DNA of 64,000 nucleotides from Rhizobium sp. CB3090 (GCF_029714285.1 NZ_CP121662.1:1240001-1304000), one strand, 5' to 3'; shown: positions 17,384 to 27,501, counted from the first letter of the stretch. Program-made: numbers and translations. Notes: generated by a model not told the origin, from the sequence alone.

Positions 17384-18787
17384 TCAAATCTCCGACTTGA
17401 TATCGCCCATACGGTTCCACGCATCCAGACCGGCGATTTTGTAGGCTTCCGCGAGTGTCGGGTAGTTGAAGGTGTTTTCGACGAAATATTCGACCGTGCC
17501 TTTGAGGTTCAACACCGCCTGGCCGATATGGACGAGTTCGGTCGCGCCTTCGCCGACGATGTGGACGCCGAGCAGGCGGCGGGTCTTCAGCGAAAAGATC
17601 ATCTTCAAGAGGCCGGTATCGAGGCCCATGATATGGCCGCGGGACGTCTCGCGGAAACGGGCGATGCCGCATTCGTAGGGAATATGGCGGTCCTTCACCT
17701 CTTCTTCGGAAAGGCCGCAGGTGGAGATTTCCGGCACGGCGTAAATGCCGTAGGGGAAGTATTTCGGCGGCTCCTTGGCGATAGCGCCGACGGCGACGCG
17801 GGCAGCGATACGGCCCTGTTCCATCGAGGTCGAGGCAAGGCTCGGAAAACCGACGACGTCGCCGGCTGCGAAGATATGGGAGACGTTGGTGGCAAAGGTT
17901 TCGGGATTGACGCTGAGGCGGCCGCGATTGTCCGCTTCGAGACCGGCGGCCGCCAGATTGAGCGTATCGGTAGCACCCATGCGGCCGGCCGCAAACAACA
18001 CCATATCGGTGACGATATGGCGGCCATTATCCAGCAGCAGTTCCACCTTGCCATCCTGCCGGATGACCTTCTCGGCCTTTTGCCCCAGCAGAAGCTTCAT
18101 GTTGCGGTCACGTAGCTGATAGATGAAGTCCTCGACGATTTCCTTGTCGATGAAGTCGAGCATCGTCGATTTCGGATCGATCAACGTTACCTGTGTATCG
18201 AGCGCACTGAAGATCGTCGCATATTCGATCCCGATGACGCCGGCTCCGATGACGACCATCGAACGCGGCAGATGCTCGATCTCCAGCAACTCGTCGCTGT
18301 CGAGAACGGTCTTGCCATCGAAGGGCATGTAGTCCGGACGGAAGGGCTTGGTGCCGACCGCGAGCAGAATGCTGGCGCCGGTCACATGGAGCACTTCGCC
18401 GTCATCCTTGACGACCTGCAGGGTCTGGGGATCGACGAAGCTAGCCTTTCCGCGAATGTGTTGGACGCGATTGCGGGCGAACTGGTGCTCCAGCACTTCG
18501 ACTTCATGGTCGAGCGTGATCAACAGGCGACGGCGCAGATCCTCGGCGCTGATTTCCTGTTTGACGCGATAGGAGCGGCCATAGAAGCCGCGCTCGCGCC
18601 AGCCGGAAAGATTAAGCGCGGTTTCGCGCAGCGTCTTCGATGGAATGGTGCCGGTATGGACGGAAACACCGCCGACACGCTTCCCCTGTTCGATCACCAG
18701 CACCCTCTTGCCGAGCTTGGCGGCCTGAATGGCGCCTCTGCGGCCTGCGGGGCCACTGCCCACGACTATGAGATCGAATTGGTCCAT
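17384..18787 (-). CDS. sthA: Soluble pyridine nucleotide transhydrogenase
   Basis: A 467-residue flavoprotein of the lipoamide dehydrogenase superfamily. It has the FAD motif VVGSGPAGRRGA at the N-terminus, GTIPSKTLRE where relatives have the redox-active CxxxxC pair (cysteines absent, as in SthA), an NAD-binding motif IGAGVIGIEYA near residue 180, and the dimerisation domain. SthA reoxidises NADPH with NAD+ in the cytosol. Gene order gives no further clue; it stands between the TPR regulator and a phosphatase gene. Confidence 0.94.
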   Translation of the reverse strand: MDQFDLIVVGSGPAGRRGAIQAAKLGKRVLVIEQGKRVGGVSVHTGTIPSKTLRETALNLSGWRERGFYGRSYRVKQEISAEDLRRRLLITLDHEVEVLEHQFARNRVQHIRGKASFVDPQTLQVVKDDGEVLHVTGASILLAVGTKPFRPDYMPFDGKTVLDSDELLEIEHLPRSMVVIGAGVIGIEYATIFSALDTQVTLIDPKSTMLDFIDKEIVEDFIYQLRDRNMKLLLGQKAEKVIRQDGKVELLLDNGRHIVTDMVLFAAGRMGATDTLNLAAAGLEADNRGRLSVNPETFATNVSHIFAAGDVVGFPSLASTSMEQGRIAARVAVGAIAKEPPKYFPYGIYAVPEISTCGLSEEEVKDRHIPYECGIARFRETSRGHIMGLDTGLLKMIFSLKTRRLLGVHIVGEGATELVHIGQAVLNLKGTVEYFVENTFNYPTLAEAYKIAGLDAWNRMGDIKSEI

Positions 18788-18891
18788 CGGAAGCCTCGGG
18801 TGATGAAATCTATGGAATCAATGTCGCAACGCAACATGCTGCCCGTCAACCGGTAGCCGCTCAATGTTACAGATTATCTAACAGGAAATGA

Positions 18892-19488
18892 TCAGGAGCT
18901 GGAAAGGCCGAGCCAAGGCTCCAGCTTTTCAAAAGTCCGGTCCATGGCATAGGCATGGGTAAAGGAAAGCGGCAGATGTCCGTAGATGATCGACATCTGG
19001 CTCTCTGCAACCGCTTCGCCGGTTTTGGCGATAGCAGCGAGATAGAGGGCAGAGGCAAGCCCCGTGCGGTCTGCGCCGGCCTGGCAATGGATCAACAATG
19101 GCTTCGGCGCATCGCGCATGATCTCGACGAGCTGAGCTGCTCGCTCCTGAGTCAGTTCGCGGCTGGAAGACATCTTGAAGTCGATGTGGTTGATATTGAG
19201 TTCCTTCGCCTGGGCGACTTCGTTGTCATACCAACTACGGCCGCTATTGTCGCCGCGCAGATTGATGATGGTCTTGATACCATACTGCTTCTGCAGTTCG
19301 GCGATCGTCGCCGGTGACGGCTGAGAAGAGCGGTAGACCTCGCCTGCAATGACTGGATGGAAATTCGTTGTCCAGAGCATATGAGCATAGAAACCGCCGG
19401 CGATCAGCGCAAACGGGGAAAACGCAAAAAGAATACCACGGCCGACGCGGCGCAGACGATGAGAAAGCGGCGATGACGTCTTCGGCAA
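18892..19488 (-). CDS. Membrane-anchored tyrosine/dual-specificity phosphatase
   Basis: A 198-residue protein with one N-terminal membrane helix (about residues 18-40) and a phosphatase domain. The signature is HCQAGADRTG (residues 134-143), with nucleophile Cys135 and Arg141. YRSSQPSPATIAEL and INLRGD near residues 52-80 match the family of bacterial tyrosine phosphatases that act on the periplasmic side. The substrate is unknown. It lies 104 bp upstream of sthA on the same strand. Confidence 0.9.
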   Translation of the reverse strand: MPKTSSPLSHRLRRVGRGILFAFSPFALIAGGFYAHMLWTTNFHPVIAGEVYRSSQPSPATIAELQKQYGIKTIINLRGDNSGRSWYDNEVAQAKELNINHIDFKMSSSRELTQERAAQLVEIMRDAPKPLLIHCQAGADRTGLASALYLAAIAKTGEAVAESQMSIIYGHLPLSFTHAYAMDRTFEKLEPWLGLSSS

Positions 19489-19746
19489 TGTAATCTCCGG
19501 ATATGCCGCACCTCGGGCGGATAAGGCGTAAACAAAACAACCGCTTCCGCCGGCAAATGCGCCGATCTGGAGGCGCAGTCGTTGTGTCAGAACATCCTGA
19601 CAAATACCTTAAAAGCGGAGGAGAGCTCCCGAGGTAGGAACTATCGATGCTTCAGTGCTCCAGATCGGTATTTGTGCTGATCAATATAGAAAAAACAATA
19701 CATTACGTAAGTATTTTAACGTTTTAATATATCTGAGAAAGACGTT

Positions 19747-20598
19747 TCAGACCAGACGTAGTGCTCTGAAGCTGACGTGGCCGTTCTTGCCGATGATAAT
19801 ATGATCGTGGACAGTAATGCCCAAAGGACCGGCCGTGTCGATGATCGTCTTTGTCATATCGATATCGGCGCGCGAAGGAGTGGGGTCCCCGGAGGGGTGG
19901 TTGTGCACGAGAATAATGGCGGTGGCTGAGAGTTCGAGTGCCCGTCTGACCACCTCGCGCGGATAGACGGGCGTGTGATCGATCGTGCCCAAACCCTGCA
20001 CTTCGTCGGCGATCAGGGCATTGCGCTTGTCGAGAAACAGGATCCGAAACTGTTCGCGCCTCTCATGCGCCATGGCTGTATGGCAGTAGTCGATCAGAGC
20101 TTTCCAGGAGGAGAGCACCGGCTTGCCCGTCAGCTCGCTTTTCAGCATGCGCTGTGCAACACTCGCCACCAACTTCAGATCGAGGGCCACGGCTTCGCCG
20201 ACGCCGCTGATTTCCTGCAGCAGATTGGTTGGCGCGCCGAAGACGCCGCCGAGCGTGCCGAAGCGGGCAAGCAGCGCCTTGGCGATCGGCTTGGTGTCTC
20301 GGCGCGGAATCAGCCGAAACAGCAAGAGCTCGAGGATTTCGTAATCGGCAAGCGCCGCATCGCCGCCATCGCGATAGCGATTGCGCAGTCGTTCTCGGTG
20401 GCCGTGATAGTGAGCCTCGGCATTGGCCGGTATGCTCGGTGGTTTTGCCGGTTTGTCGCGCAGCGTAGCCTTGGCTGGTTGGTGGGCGAAAAACAGCCGT
20501 TCGTCGAAAAGCGACGCGCCTTCAAGGCCATCCGCCGCCCCGCCGCTATCGACGGGCATGTCGCCATGTCCGGAAGAGGAAGCGGGGCGCCTTGCCAT
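19747..20598 (-). CDS. radC: RadC-family JAB-domain protein
   Basis: A 283-residue protein with an N-terminal helix-hairpin-helix region ([17 protein letters not shown]) and a C-terminal JAB/MPN+ metalloprotease-like domain whose zinc motif is [14 protein letters not shown] (about residues 228-241). The RadC name is historical; a direct DNA-repair role is disputed. The first 50 residues are an unconserved Pro/Ala-rich extension. It begins three bases after the map stop codon, so the two are co-transcribed. Confidence 0.94.
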   Translation of the reverse strand: MARRPASSSGHGDMPVDSGGAADGLEGASLFDERLFFAHQPAKATLRDKPAKPPSIPANAEAHYHGHRERLRNRYRDGGDAALADYEILELLLFRLIPRRDTKPIAKALLARFGTLGGVFGAPTNLLQEISGVGEAVALDLKLVASVAQRMLKSELTGKPVLSSWKALIDYCHTAMAHERREQFRILFLDKRNALIADEVQGLGTIDHTPVYPREVVRRALELSATAIILVHNHPSGDPTPSRADIDMTKTIIDTAGPLGITVHDHIIIGKNGHVSFRALRLV

Positions 20599-20601
20599 GT
20601 A

Positions 20602-21438
20602 TTACCCCTGCAGCGGCGGCAGGCCGGGACGGTCGAGACCGCCGGGCGAAAGGGTGAATATTTCGCAGCCGGTCGCGGTAACGGCGACGGTGTGCTCGTA
20701 CTGCGCCGACAGCGAGCGGTCACGCGTGACCGCTGTCCAGCCGTCGCCAAGCACTTTCACATGCGGTCGTCCGAGATTGATCATCGGCTCGATGGTGAAG
20801 ATCATGCCTTCGCGCAGTTCCGGGCCCTCGCTGGCGCGGCCGTAATGCAGGATGTTCGGCGAATCATGGAAGAGGCTGCCGACGCCGTGGCCGCAAAAGT
20901 CCCGCACGACGGAGCAGCGCTCCGCTTCGGCATAGGCCTGGATCGCTTCACCGATGGCGCCGGTCCGCGCACCGGGACGCACGGCGGCGATGCCGCGCAT
21001 CAGTGATTCATGGGTCACTTCGAGCAGCCGCTCCGCCGAACGTTTGATCTCGCCGACCGGATACATGCGGCTGGAATCACCGTGCCAGCCGTCAAGCACA
21101 TAGGTCACGTCGATATTGACGATATCACCGTCGCGCAGCGGCTTGTCGTTGGGAATGCCGTGGCAGACGACGTGATTGATCGACGTGCAGGAGGATTTCA
21201 TATAGCCGCGATAGTTCAGCGTCGCCGGATAGGCGCCGTGATCCATGCCGAACTCGAAGACGAATCGGTCGATGACATCGGTCGGTACGCCAGGCCTGAC
21301 GATTGCAGCCAGTTCGTCGAGACAACGGGCGGTCAACTGGCACGCCTTGCGCATTCCTGCGAAAGCATCTTGCCCGTAGAGGCGGATGGCGCCCGTATTC
21401 TTCGACGGCGCCGTTGCCGCTTCGATGTAATTCACCAT
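20602..21438 (-). CDS. map: Methionine aminopeptidase, type I
   Basis: A 278-residue metalloprotease that removes the initiator methionine from new proteins. The metal ligands are visible in order: Asp in NIDVTYVLDG, Asp in WHGDSSRM, His in CGHGVGSLFHDSP, Glu in IFTIEPMI and Glu in QYEHTVAV. Length fits type Ia enzymes with a short N-terminal extension. It sits between sfsA (2 bp upstream) and radC (3 bp downstream), forming a tight minus-strand group. Confidence 0.96.
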   Translation of the reverse strand: MVNYIEAATAPSKNTGAIRLYGQDAFAGMRKACQLTARCLDELAAIVRPGVPTDVIDRFVFEFGMDHGAYPATLNYRGYMKSSCTSINHVVCHGIPNDKPLRDGDIVNIDVTYVLDGWHGDSSRMYPVGEIKRSAERLLEVTHESLMRGIAAVRPGARTGAIGEAIQAYAEAERCSVVRDFCGHGVGSLFHDSPNILHYGRASEGPELREGMIFTIEPMINLGRPHVKVLGDGWTAVTRDRSLSAQYEHTVAVTATGCEIFTLSPGGLDRPGLPPLQG

Positions 21439-21440
21439 GA

Positions 21441-22190
21441 TCAGCCTTCAGCAGAAATCTTTATACTGGTATTTAATGCAGCTATGCCGGGTTCGTCTAT
21501 CGGGATCAACCCAGCGGGCGTTATTTCCGTCGACGAAACTCTGCATTTCAACGCATAGACTTCGACGCCGCGTTTCAAAGCTCGCTCGAAAGCAGCCGCA
21601 TAAACGGTGTCGAGATCGCTGCAGACACGAAAGCGGTTGCAGTCGTGCCGCTGGATCACGAACAGCATGACGGCGCGATATCCCGCTTCCGCCATATCGC
21701 CGAGTTCTTCGAGATGCTTGGCGCCGCGGGCTGTCACCGTATCGGGAAATTCGGCAAGGCCCGGCTGGCGCATGAAATGCACATTCTTGACTTCGACATA
21801 GGTGGTCGTCCGCAAAGGATCGGTCAAGAGCAGGTCGATACGGGAATTGCGGCCATAATTTTGCTCGCGCCGAACGCTCGTGTAATAGCCGAGGTCGGAA
21901 ATCTGGCGGAGAGCGATCGCCTCCGCCGCCAGCCGGTTCGGCATGGCGGTGTTGACCCCGACTGTGGTGCCATCGGCTTCGATCAGTTCGAAGACGTGAC
22001 GATATTTGCGCTTCGGACTGTCGTGTTCGGAAAGCCAGATGCGTGAACCCGGTGTCGTCAGGCCCTGCATCGAGCCGGTGTTCGGACAGGATCCGGTGAT
22101 GATCTCGCCGCTCTCCAATTCGGCATCGAAAAGGAAGCGCTTATAGCGGGCGATCAGCCGCGCGGGAACGAGGGGCGGATTGAAGAGCAT
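21441..22190 (-). CDS. sfsA: DNA/RNA nuclease SfsA
   Basis: A 249-residue protein starting at the ATG at 22190 (MLFNPPLVPARLIARYKRFL). The upstream in-frame extension overlaps the phaC tail and has no homology. It has CPNTGSMQGL and a PD-(D/E)xK-like core (EVKNVHFM). Originally described in E. coli as a sugar fermentation stimulation protein, it is now regarded as a nuclease. It begins 13 bp after the phaC stop and ends 2 bp before map, so read-through from phaC is likely. Confidence 0.95.
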   Translation of the reverse strand: MLFNPPLVPARLIARYKRFLFDAELESGEIITGSCPNTGSMQGLTTPGSRIWLSEHDSPKRKYRHVFELIEADGTTVGVNTAMPNRLAAEAIALRQISDLGYYTSVRREQNYGRNSRIDLLLTDPLRTTTYVEVKNVHFMRQPGLAEFPDTVTARGAKHLEELGDMAEAGYRAVMLFVIQRHDCNRFRVCSDLDTVYAAAFERALKRGVEVYALKCRVSSTEITPAGLIPIDEPGIAALNTSIKISAEG

Positions 22191-22203
22191 GGATAACCGC
22201 CGC

Positions 22204-24051
22204 TTACGCGCGCTCCATGACGAAGCTGCCGGGAGCTTCCTCAATGGCGTTCAGTGCTCCGCCGCCGGGCTTACGGGCAGGAACCATGCGGCTGTCATTG
22301 CTCTTGATCCATGCAAGCCAATGTGGCCACCAGGAGCCCGGCGTCTCCTTGGCCTCATCTAGCCATTGATCATAGTCGCCCTTGACCGGGCCGCCTGTCC
22401 AGAACTGGTATTTGTGCTTGTCCGGCGGATTGACGACGCCGGCGATATGACCGGACCCGGTCACCACGAACTCCACCGGCCCGCCGAAGAACTGGCTGCC
22501 GATGAAGACGGATTTGGCCGGCGCGATGTGATCCTCGCGCGTTGCCAGGTTGTAGACGGGTATCTTCACGTCCTTCAGCGACAGTTTTTTGCCGTCGAGC
22601 ACCATCTTCCCCTGGCTTAGAGCGTTGTCGAGATAGCAATTGCGCAGATAAAACGAATGGTTGGCGGCGGCCATTCGCGTGGAATCGGCGTTCCAGAACA
22701 GGAGATCGAAGGGCAGGGGTTCCTGGCCTTTCAGATAGCTGTTGACGAAATAGGGCCAGATCAGCTCTGAGGCGCGCAGCATGTTGAAGGCCGTCGCCAT
22801 TTTCGAGCCTTCGAGATAGCCGACTGCCTTCATCTGCTCTTCCAGCGCCGAGATTTGCTCCTCATCGACGAAAACCTTGAGATCGCCGGCAAAGGTGAAA
22901 TCGACCTGCGTAGTCAGAAAAGTCACGGTGCGGATGCGCTTGTTCTTTTCCTTGGCATGCAAAGCAAGCGTTGCCGCCAGCAGCGTGCCGCCGACGCAAT
23001 AACCGACCGCGTTGACCTCTTTTTCGCCGGTTGCCTTCTCGATCGTCTCCAGCGCGAAATCGATGCCTTCGCGCGCATAACATGTCCAATCCTTGGCCGC
23101 ATGGCGCTTATCCGGATTGACCCAGGAAATCACGAAAACGGTGTGCCCCTGTTCGACACACCATTTGATGAAGGATTTCTGCGGATTGAGATCGAGAATG
23201 TAGAATTTGTTGATCCAGGGTGGGCAGATCAGCAACGGCCGTTTCAAGACTTTATCGGTTGCCGCTTCATATTGAATGACCTGGCAGACCTCGCTCTGCG
23301 CGATTACCTTGCCGGGCGTCAGTGCCATGTCCCGCCCGACCGCGAATTTCGTCATGTCGGTCTGGCGCAACCGCAATTCGCCGCGGCCGGCGCTGATATC
23401 CTCGGCGAACATCTTCATGCCGCGCACCAGGTTTTCGGCATTGGAGGCGACGGTCTCGCGATAAAGCTGCGGATTGGTGGCGACGAAATTGGTCGGCGAC
23501 AGCGCCGCGGTGATCTGCTTGGTATAGAAGGAGGCCTTATGGCGCGTGTGCTCGTCCAGCCCTTCGGCGTCGGTAACTAGCTTGTCTGCCCAGCCGGCGG
23601 TCAGGAGATAGGTTTGGCGCAGGAAATCGAAGAAAGGATTTTTCTGCCAATCCTCATCGGCGAAGCGTTTGTCCTTGATCGGTTCGGGTTCAGACGCGGC
23701 CGCCGAATCGCCGCTGAGACGCTGCATGGTTTTCGTCCACAGGCCGAAATAGCCGGATAGAAGATTGGTCTGTGCTTCCAATGTCCGGCGCGGATCGGAA
23801 AGCCAGTATTCGCTGACCTTGGAAAGCGTCTTGACCATATCGGTCATCGGATCGGCGACGGTGTCGACCTTCTCGCCGCGCTCCCGTGGCGCAAGCCAGG
23901 CAGAAGCAGCTTTGCCGAGATTTTCCAACGCACGGGCAAAGTTCACGGCCATCGCCTCGGGATCTTTGACAATGTAAGGCTCGACCGACTTCGCATCGAA
24001 GCCCTGAAAGGCGCCGTTGCCTTCACTTTTATCCCGCTTGCTGTCGGTCAC
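22204..24051 (-). CDS. phaC: Class I poly-3-hydroxybutyrate polymerase
   Basis: A 615-residue PHA synthase. The lipase-like box GYCVGGTL holds the nucleophilic Cys near residue 350; the other triad residues are the Asp in REDHIAP and the His in GSGHIAGV. Length and N-terminal domain match class I enzymes of rhizobia that polymerise hydroxybutyryl-CoA into storage granules. No phaA, phaB or phaR gene adjoins; they must lie elsewhere. A palindrome (24148-24162) lies about 100 bp upstream. Confidence 0.96.
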   Translation of the reverse strand: MTDSKRDKSEGNGAFQGFDAKSVEPYIVKDPEAMAVNFARALENLGKAASAWLAPRERGEKVDTVADPMTDMVKTLSKVSEYWLSDPRRTLEAQTNLLSGYFGLWTKTMQRLSGDSAAASEPEPIKDKRFADEDWQKNPFFDFLRQTYLLTAGWADKLVTDAEGLDEHTRHKASFYTKQITAALSPTNFVATNPQLYRETVASNAENLVRGMKMFAEDISAGRGELRLRQTDMTKFAVGRDMALTPGKVIAQSEVCQVIQYEAATDKVLKRPLLICPPWINKFYILDLNPQKSFIKWCVEQGHTVFVISWVNPDKRHAAKDWTCYAREGIDFALETIEKATGEKEVNAVGYCVGGTLLAATLALHAKEKNKRIRTVTFLTTQVDFTFAGDLKVFVDEEQISALEEQMKAVGYLEGSKMATAFNMLRASELIWPYFVNSYLKGQEPLPFDLLFWNADSTRMAAANHSFYLRNCYLDNALSQGKMVLDGKKLSLKDVKIPVYNLATREDHIAPAKSVFIGSQFFGGPVEFVVTGSGHIAGVVNPPDKHKYQFWTGGPVKGDYDQWLDEAKETPGSWWPHWLAWIKSNDSRMVPARKPGGGALNAIEEAPGSFVMERA

Positions 24052-24147
24052 GCATCATCCTCCCGGCGGCAGCTCACTTTGTTTTCCATTTGTACATCTT
24101 GCTGGAAAAGGAATACAAGTCGAATGAAACGCAACCCTGCTCTTGCT

Positions 24148-24162
24148 TTGCCGCTGCGACAA
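24148..24162. promoter_or_regulatory. 15-bp imperfect palindrome between phaC and a lipoprotein gene
   Basis: ttgccgctgcgacaa reads almost the same on both strands, with half-site TTGyCGC. It lies between the divergent starts of phaC (24051) and the lipoprotein (24208). It resembles the TTGyGC half-sites before the phasin gene at 45710-45748, so it may bind the same PHB regulator. Confidence 0.4.
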
Positions 24163-24207
24163 ATTTAACAGTCGCAACCCACGGCAAGGAAGAGAGCAGG
24201 ACGACAT

Positions 24208-24669
24208 ATGGGCGGCGGCATGGTGGCAAGACTCAACCGGTATTCCGTATTTTGCGGTGCTTTGTGCGGCATTCTTGCGCTGGCGCTTGCCGGCTGCACG
24301 ACGCCTGAGGAGAAAGCAGCCTTTGCGAAGAGCAAGCAGGCTCCACAAGCTGTCGTCGTCAAGTCCGCTGAAGGCAAGCCGGTCGATGAAGGCAACACCC
24401 AGCAGCACTACAAGGACGGTTATCCTTCCTTCAACGCTCCTCCGACGGCGGCGAATGTTCAGATCAACGACCAGCAGGCGGCCGATATCGGCAAGAAATT
24501 GACGGCGCTCGGCGCACAGCGCAAAGCCGGCACGATTTCGGAGGCCGAATATCAGAAGCGTGTGGCCGACATGCGTAAGCTCGCAGCCGAACACGGCCAG
24601 GACACGCTGTCGGAAATTCAGCAGCAGAGTGCCGATCCCAGCCAGACGCCCGCGCCGACGCAGAATTAG
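24208..24669 (+). CDS. SHOCT-like small lipoprotein
   Basis: A 153-residue protein with an N-terminal leader and lipobox ALAGC at Cys30. The mature part is low-complexity, then LTALGAQRKAGTISEAEYQKRV (shown as ALGAQRKAGTIS and EAEYQKRV), the SHOCT signature that often ends bacterial envelope proteins. The Pro/Gln/Thr-rich C-terminus is probably disordered. It is divergent from phaC. No specific function is known. Confidence 0.78.
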   Translation: MGGGMVARLNRYSVFCGALCGILALALAGCTTPEEKAAFAKSKQAPQAVVVKSAEGKPVDEGNTQQHYKDGYPSFNAPPTAANVQINDQQAADIGKKLTALGAQRKAGTISEAEYQKRVADMRKLAAEHGQDTLSEIQQQSADPSQTPAPTQN

Positions 24670-24891
24670 CCTTGCGTTTCAGGCGATTTGGACGCAAAGC
24701 GTTCAGCTAGGCTGAATTTCGATGTTTCTTCCTGGTTGATAGCGCATTGCGTTCATAACCGCCAAAGATTCACCGTATCCTTCGCGTCAGTATAGTTGCG
24801 GCGCCGCGATTCCGGAGTTCGTATCGCGGCTCACCGGGAGATTGACGAACTTCATTGCGGTTTTGAGGGCCGCTGTCCCATGGGGAAAGAA

Positions 24892-26112
24892 ATGGAAGAG
24901 TTTCATAAAGTCCGGCGCTTGCCGCCCTACGTCTTCGAACAGGTCAACCGTTTGAAGGCCAGCGCGCGAGCGGGCGGGGCCGACATTATCGACCTCGGCA
25001 TGGGCAATCCGGACCTTCCGACCCCCAAGGCCATCGTCGACAAGCTCTGCGAAGTGGTTCAGGACCCGCGCACGCATCGCTATTCTTCGTCCAAGGGCAT
25101 TCCCGGTCTGCGCCGCGCGCAGGCCGCCTATTATGCCCGCCGCTTCGGCGTCAAGCTCAATCCGGATACGCAGGTGGTTGCCACCCTCGGCTCCAAGGAA
25201 GGCTTCGCCAATATGGCGCAGGCAATCACGGCGCCGGGTGACGTTATCCTCTGCCCGAACCCGACCTATCCGATCCATGCCTTCGGTTTCCTGATGGCTG
25301 GCGGCGTCATCCGCTCTATGCAGGTCGAGCCGGACGATAGCTTCTTCCCGCCGCTGGAACGGGCTGTGCGGCACTCTATCCCGAAGCCGCTGGCCTTGAT
25401 CCTCAACTATCCGTCCAACCCGACGGCCTATGTCGCGACGCTGGATTTCTACAAGGAAGTCGTCGCCTTCGCCAAGAAGCACGACATCATCGTGCTGTCG
25501 GATCTTGCCTATTCGGAAATCTACTTCAACGATGATCCGCCGCCGTCCGTTCTCGAAGTTCCGGGCGCGATGGATGTCACCGTCGAGTTCACCTCGATGT
25601 CGAAGACCTTCTCCATGCCTGGTTGGCGCATGGGTTTCGCCGTCGGCAACGAGCGTCTGATTGCGGCTTTGACGCGTGTCAAATCCTACCTCGACTACGG
25701 CGCCTTCACACCGATCCAGGTGGCGGCGACGCATGCGCTGAACGGTGACGGCTCCGATATTGCGGAAGTCCGCAACATCTACAAGCGCCGACGCGACGTG
25801 CTGGTCGACAGCTTCGGCAAGGCCGGCTTCGATGTGCCGCCGCCGGCAGCGACGATGTTTGCCTGGGCGAAGATCCCGGAAAAATTCCGCCATCTCGGTT
25901 CGCTGGAGTTCTCGAAGCTTCTGGTCGAGAAGGCCGATATCGCAGTGGCGCCGGGCATCGGCTTCGGCGAGCAGGGCGATGATTACGTCCGCATCGCGCT
26001 GGTCGAGAACGAGCATCGCATCCGTCAGGCGGCGCGCAATTTGAAGCGCTTCCTCTCCACCGCGGATGAGACCATGCATAATGTGATTTCACTGAACGCC
26101 CATCGCTCTTAA
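24892..26112 (+). CDS. Class I/II PLP aminotransferase (AlaC-like)
   Basis: A 406-residue fold-type I aminotransferase. The start at 24892 (MEEFHKVRRLPP) has GGGG with ideal spacing at 24882; an ATG at 24880 is the alternative. Visible signatures are DLGMGNPDLPTP, the NYPSNPTA substrate loop near 195, and SMSKTFSMPGWRMGF, whose lysine binds PLP near residue 240. Databases often label such rhizobial proteins LL-diaminopimelate aminotransferase, but a glutamate-pyruvate transaminase of the AlaC type seems more likely. It lies upstream of hom, a conserved rhizobial order. Confidence 0.88.
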   Translation: MEEFHKVRRLPPYVFEQVNRLKASARAGGADIIDLGMGNPDLPTPKAIVDKLCEVVQDPRTHRYSSSKGIPGLRRAQAAYYARRFGVKLNPDTQVVATLGSKEGFANMAQAITAPGDVILCPNPTYPIHAFGFLMAGGVIRSMQVEPDDSFFPPLERAVRHSIPKPLALILNYPSNPTAYVATLDFYKEVVAFAKKHDIIVLSDLAYSEIYFNDDPPPSVLEVPGAMDVTVEFTSMSKTFSMPGWRMGFAVGNERLIAALTRVKSYLDYGAFTPIQVAATHALNGDGSDIAEVRNIYKRRRDVLVDSFGKAGFDVPPPAATMFAWAKIPEKFRHLGSLEFSKLLVEKADIAVAPGIGFGEQGDDYVRIALVENEHRIRQAARNLKRFLSTADETMHNVISLNAHRS

Positions 26113-26117
26113 TTTTT

Positions 26118-26145
26118 CACGGCAGCCGTTTCCGCGGCTGCCGTG
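26118..26145. repeat. Perfect inverted repeat before hom
   Basis: cacggcagcc (26118-26127) and ggctgccgtg (26136-26145) form a perfect 10-bp stem with an 8-base loop, between the aminotransferase stop and the hom start. No T-run follows on either strand, so it is an mRNA hairpin rather than a classical terminator. Confidence 0.55.
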
Positions 26146-26172
26146 CCCCACGACATTGATCAGGAATTCCTC

Positions 26173-27492
26173 ATGGCAGATGCCCTCAAAATCGGCATTG
26201 CGGGCTTGGGCACCGTTGGCGCCTCGCTTGTCCGTATCATTCAGAGCCGCGCCAACGAGCTTGCCGTTACTTGCGGCCGTCCCGTTAAGATCGTCGCCGT
26301 CACGGCCCGCGATCGCAGCAAGGATCGTGGCATCGACCTTGCCGGCATCGAATGGTTCGGCGGCCCGGTCGATCTGGCGCAGAAGGCCGACATCGACGTC
26401 TTCGTCGAGTTGATCGGCGGTGCCGAAGGCGCCGCCAACGCAGCAGTCCGTGCGGCCCTTGCCCGCGGCTTGCACGTCGTCACCGCCAACAAGGCGCTGC
26501 TCGCCTATCATGGCGTCGAACTTGCCGAGATTGCCGAAGAAAAGGGCGCGCTGCTCAACTTCGAAGCGGCAGTCGCTGGCGGCATTCCCATCATCAAGGC
26601 GCTGCGTGAATCCCTGACCGGTAACACGATCTCGCGCGTCTACGGCATCATGAACGGCACCTGCAACTACATCCTGTCGCGGATGGAGAAAGAGGGCCTG
26701 TCATTCGCCGATTGCCTGAAGGAAGCCCAGCGTCTCGGTTATGCCGAAGCCGATCCGGCCTTCGACATCGAGGGCAACGACACGGCGCATAAGCTCGCCA
26801 TCCTGACGACGCTCGCCTTCGGCAACCGCATCGCTGCCGACGATATCTATCTCGAGGGGATCACCAATATTTCCATCGAGGACATCCGCGCCGCGGCCGA
26901 CCTCGGCTACCGCATCAAGCTGCTCGGCGTTGCCCAGCGCACTGAAAGCGGCATCGAACAGCGCGTTCACCCGACCATGGTGCCGCTCGAGTCGGTCATC
27001 GCCCAGGTCGACGGCGTCACCAATGCCGTCGCGGTCGAATCGGATATCCTCGGCGAACTGCTGATGGTCGGCCCCGGCGCCGGCGGCAACGCGACGGCGT
27101 CCTCCGTACTTGGCGATATTGCCGACATCGCCAAGAGCCAGCCGGGCGCGCAGCGCGTGCCGGTGCTCGGTCATCCCGCCAAGGCGTTGGAGCCCTATCG
27201 TAAGGCGCAGATGCGGAGCCACGAGGGCGGCTATTTCATCCGCCTGACCGTTCTCGATCGCACCGGCGTTTTCGCCAGCGTCGCGACCCGCATGGCGGAA
27301 AACCACATCTCGCTGGAATCGATCATGCAGCGCGCAACGCAGCACCTGGCTCCGGCCCATCATCAGACGATCATCCTCGTCACGCATGCGACGACGGAAG
27401 ATTCGGTGCGCAAGGCCGTCGCCGCGATCAAGACCGAGGGCTACCTTGTCGGCGAGCCGCAGGTCATCCGCATCGAACGGCCAAAGGAATAG
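26173..27492 (+). CDS. hom: Homoserine dehydrogenase
   Basis: A 439-residue enzyme that reduces aspartate semialdehyde to homoserine for threonine and methionine synthesis. It has the nucleotide-binding motif IGIAGLGTVGASL at the N-terminus, the catalytic-domain signature YAEADPAFDIEGNDTAHKL, and a C-terminal ACT domain (FIRLTVLDRTGVFASVA) for feedback control. The start at 26173 follows AGGAATTCCTC. A further in-frame ATG lies at 26143. Confidence 0.97.
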   Translation: MADALKIGIAGLGTVGASLVRIIQSRANELAVTCGRPVKIVAVTARDRSKDRGIDLAGIEWFGGPVDLAQKADIDVFVELIGGAEGAANAAVRAALARGLHVVTANKALLAYHGVELAEIAEEKGALLNFEAAVAGGIPIIKALRESLTGNTISRVYGIMNGTCNYILSRMEKEGLSFADCLKEAQRLGYAEADPAFDIEGNDTAHKLAILTTLAFGNRIAADDIYLEGITNISIEDIRAAADLGYRIKLLGVAQRTESGIEQRVHPTMVPLESVIAQVDGVTNAVAVESDILGELLMVGPGAGGNATASSVLGDIADIAKSQPGAQRVPVLGHPAKALEPYRKAQMRSHEGGYFIRLTVLDRTGVFASVATRMAENHISLESIMQRATQHLAPAHHQTIILVTHATTEDSVRKAVAAIKTEGYLVGEPQVIRIERPKE

Positions 27493-27501
27493 TCTGACGA
27501 C

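Noticed and set aside
24787..26079. 430-residue minus-strand open frame
   Set aside because: Antisense to the aminotransferase; no homology signals.
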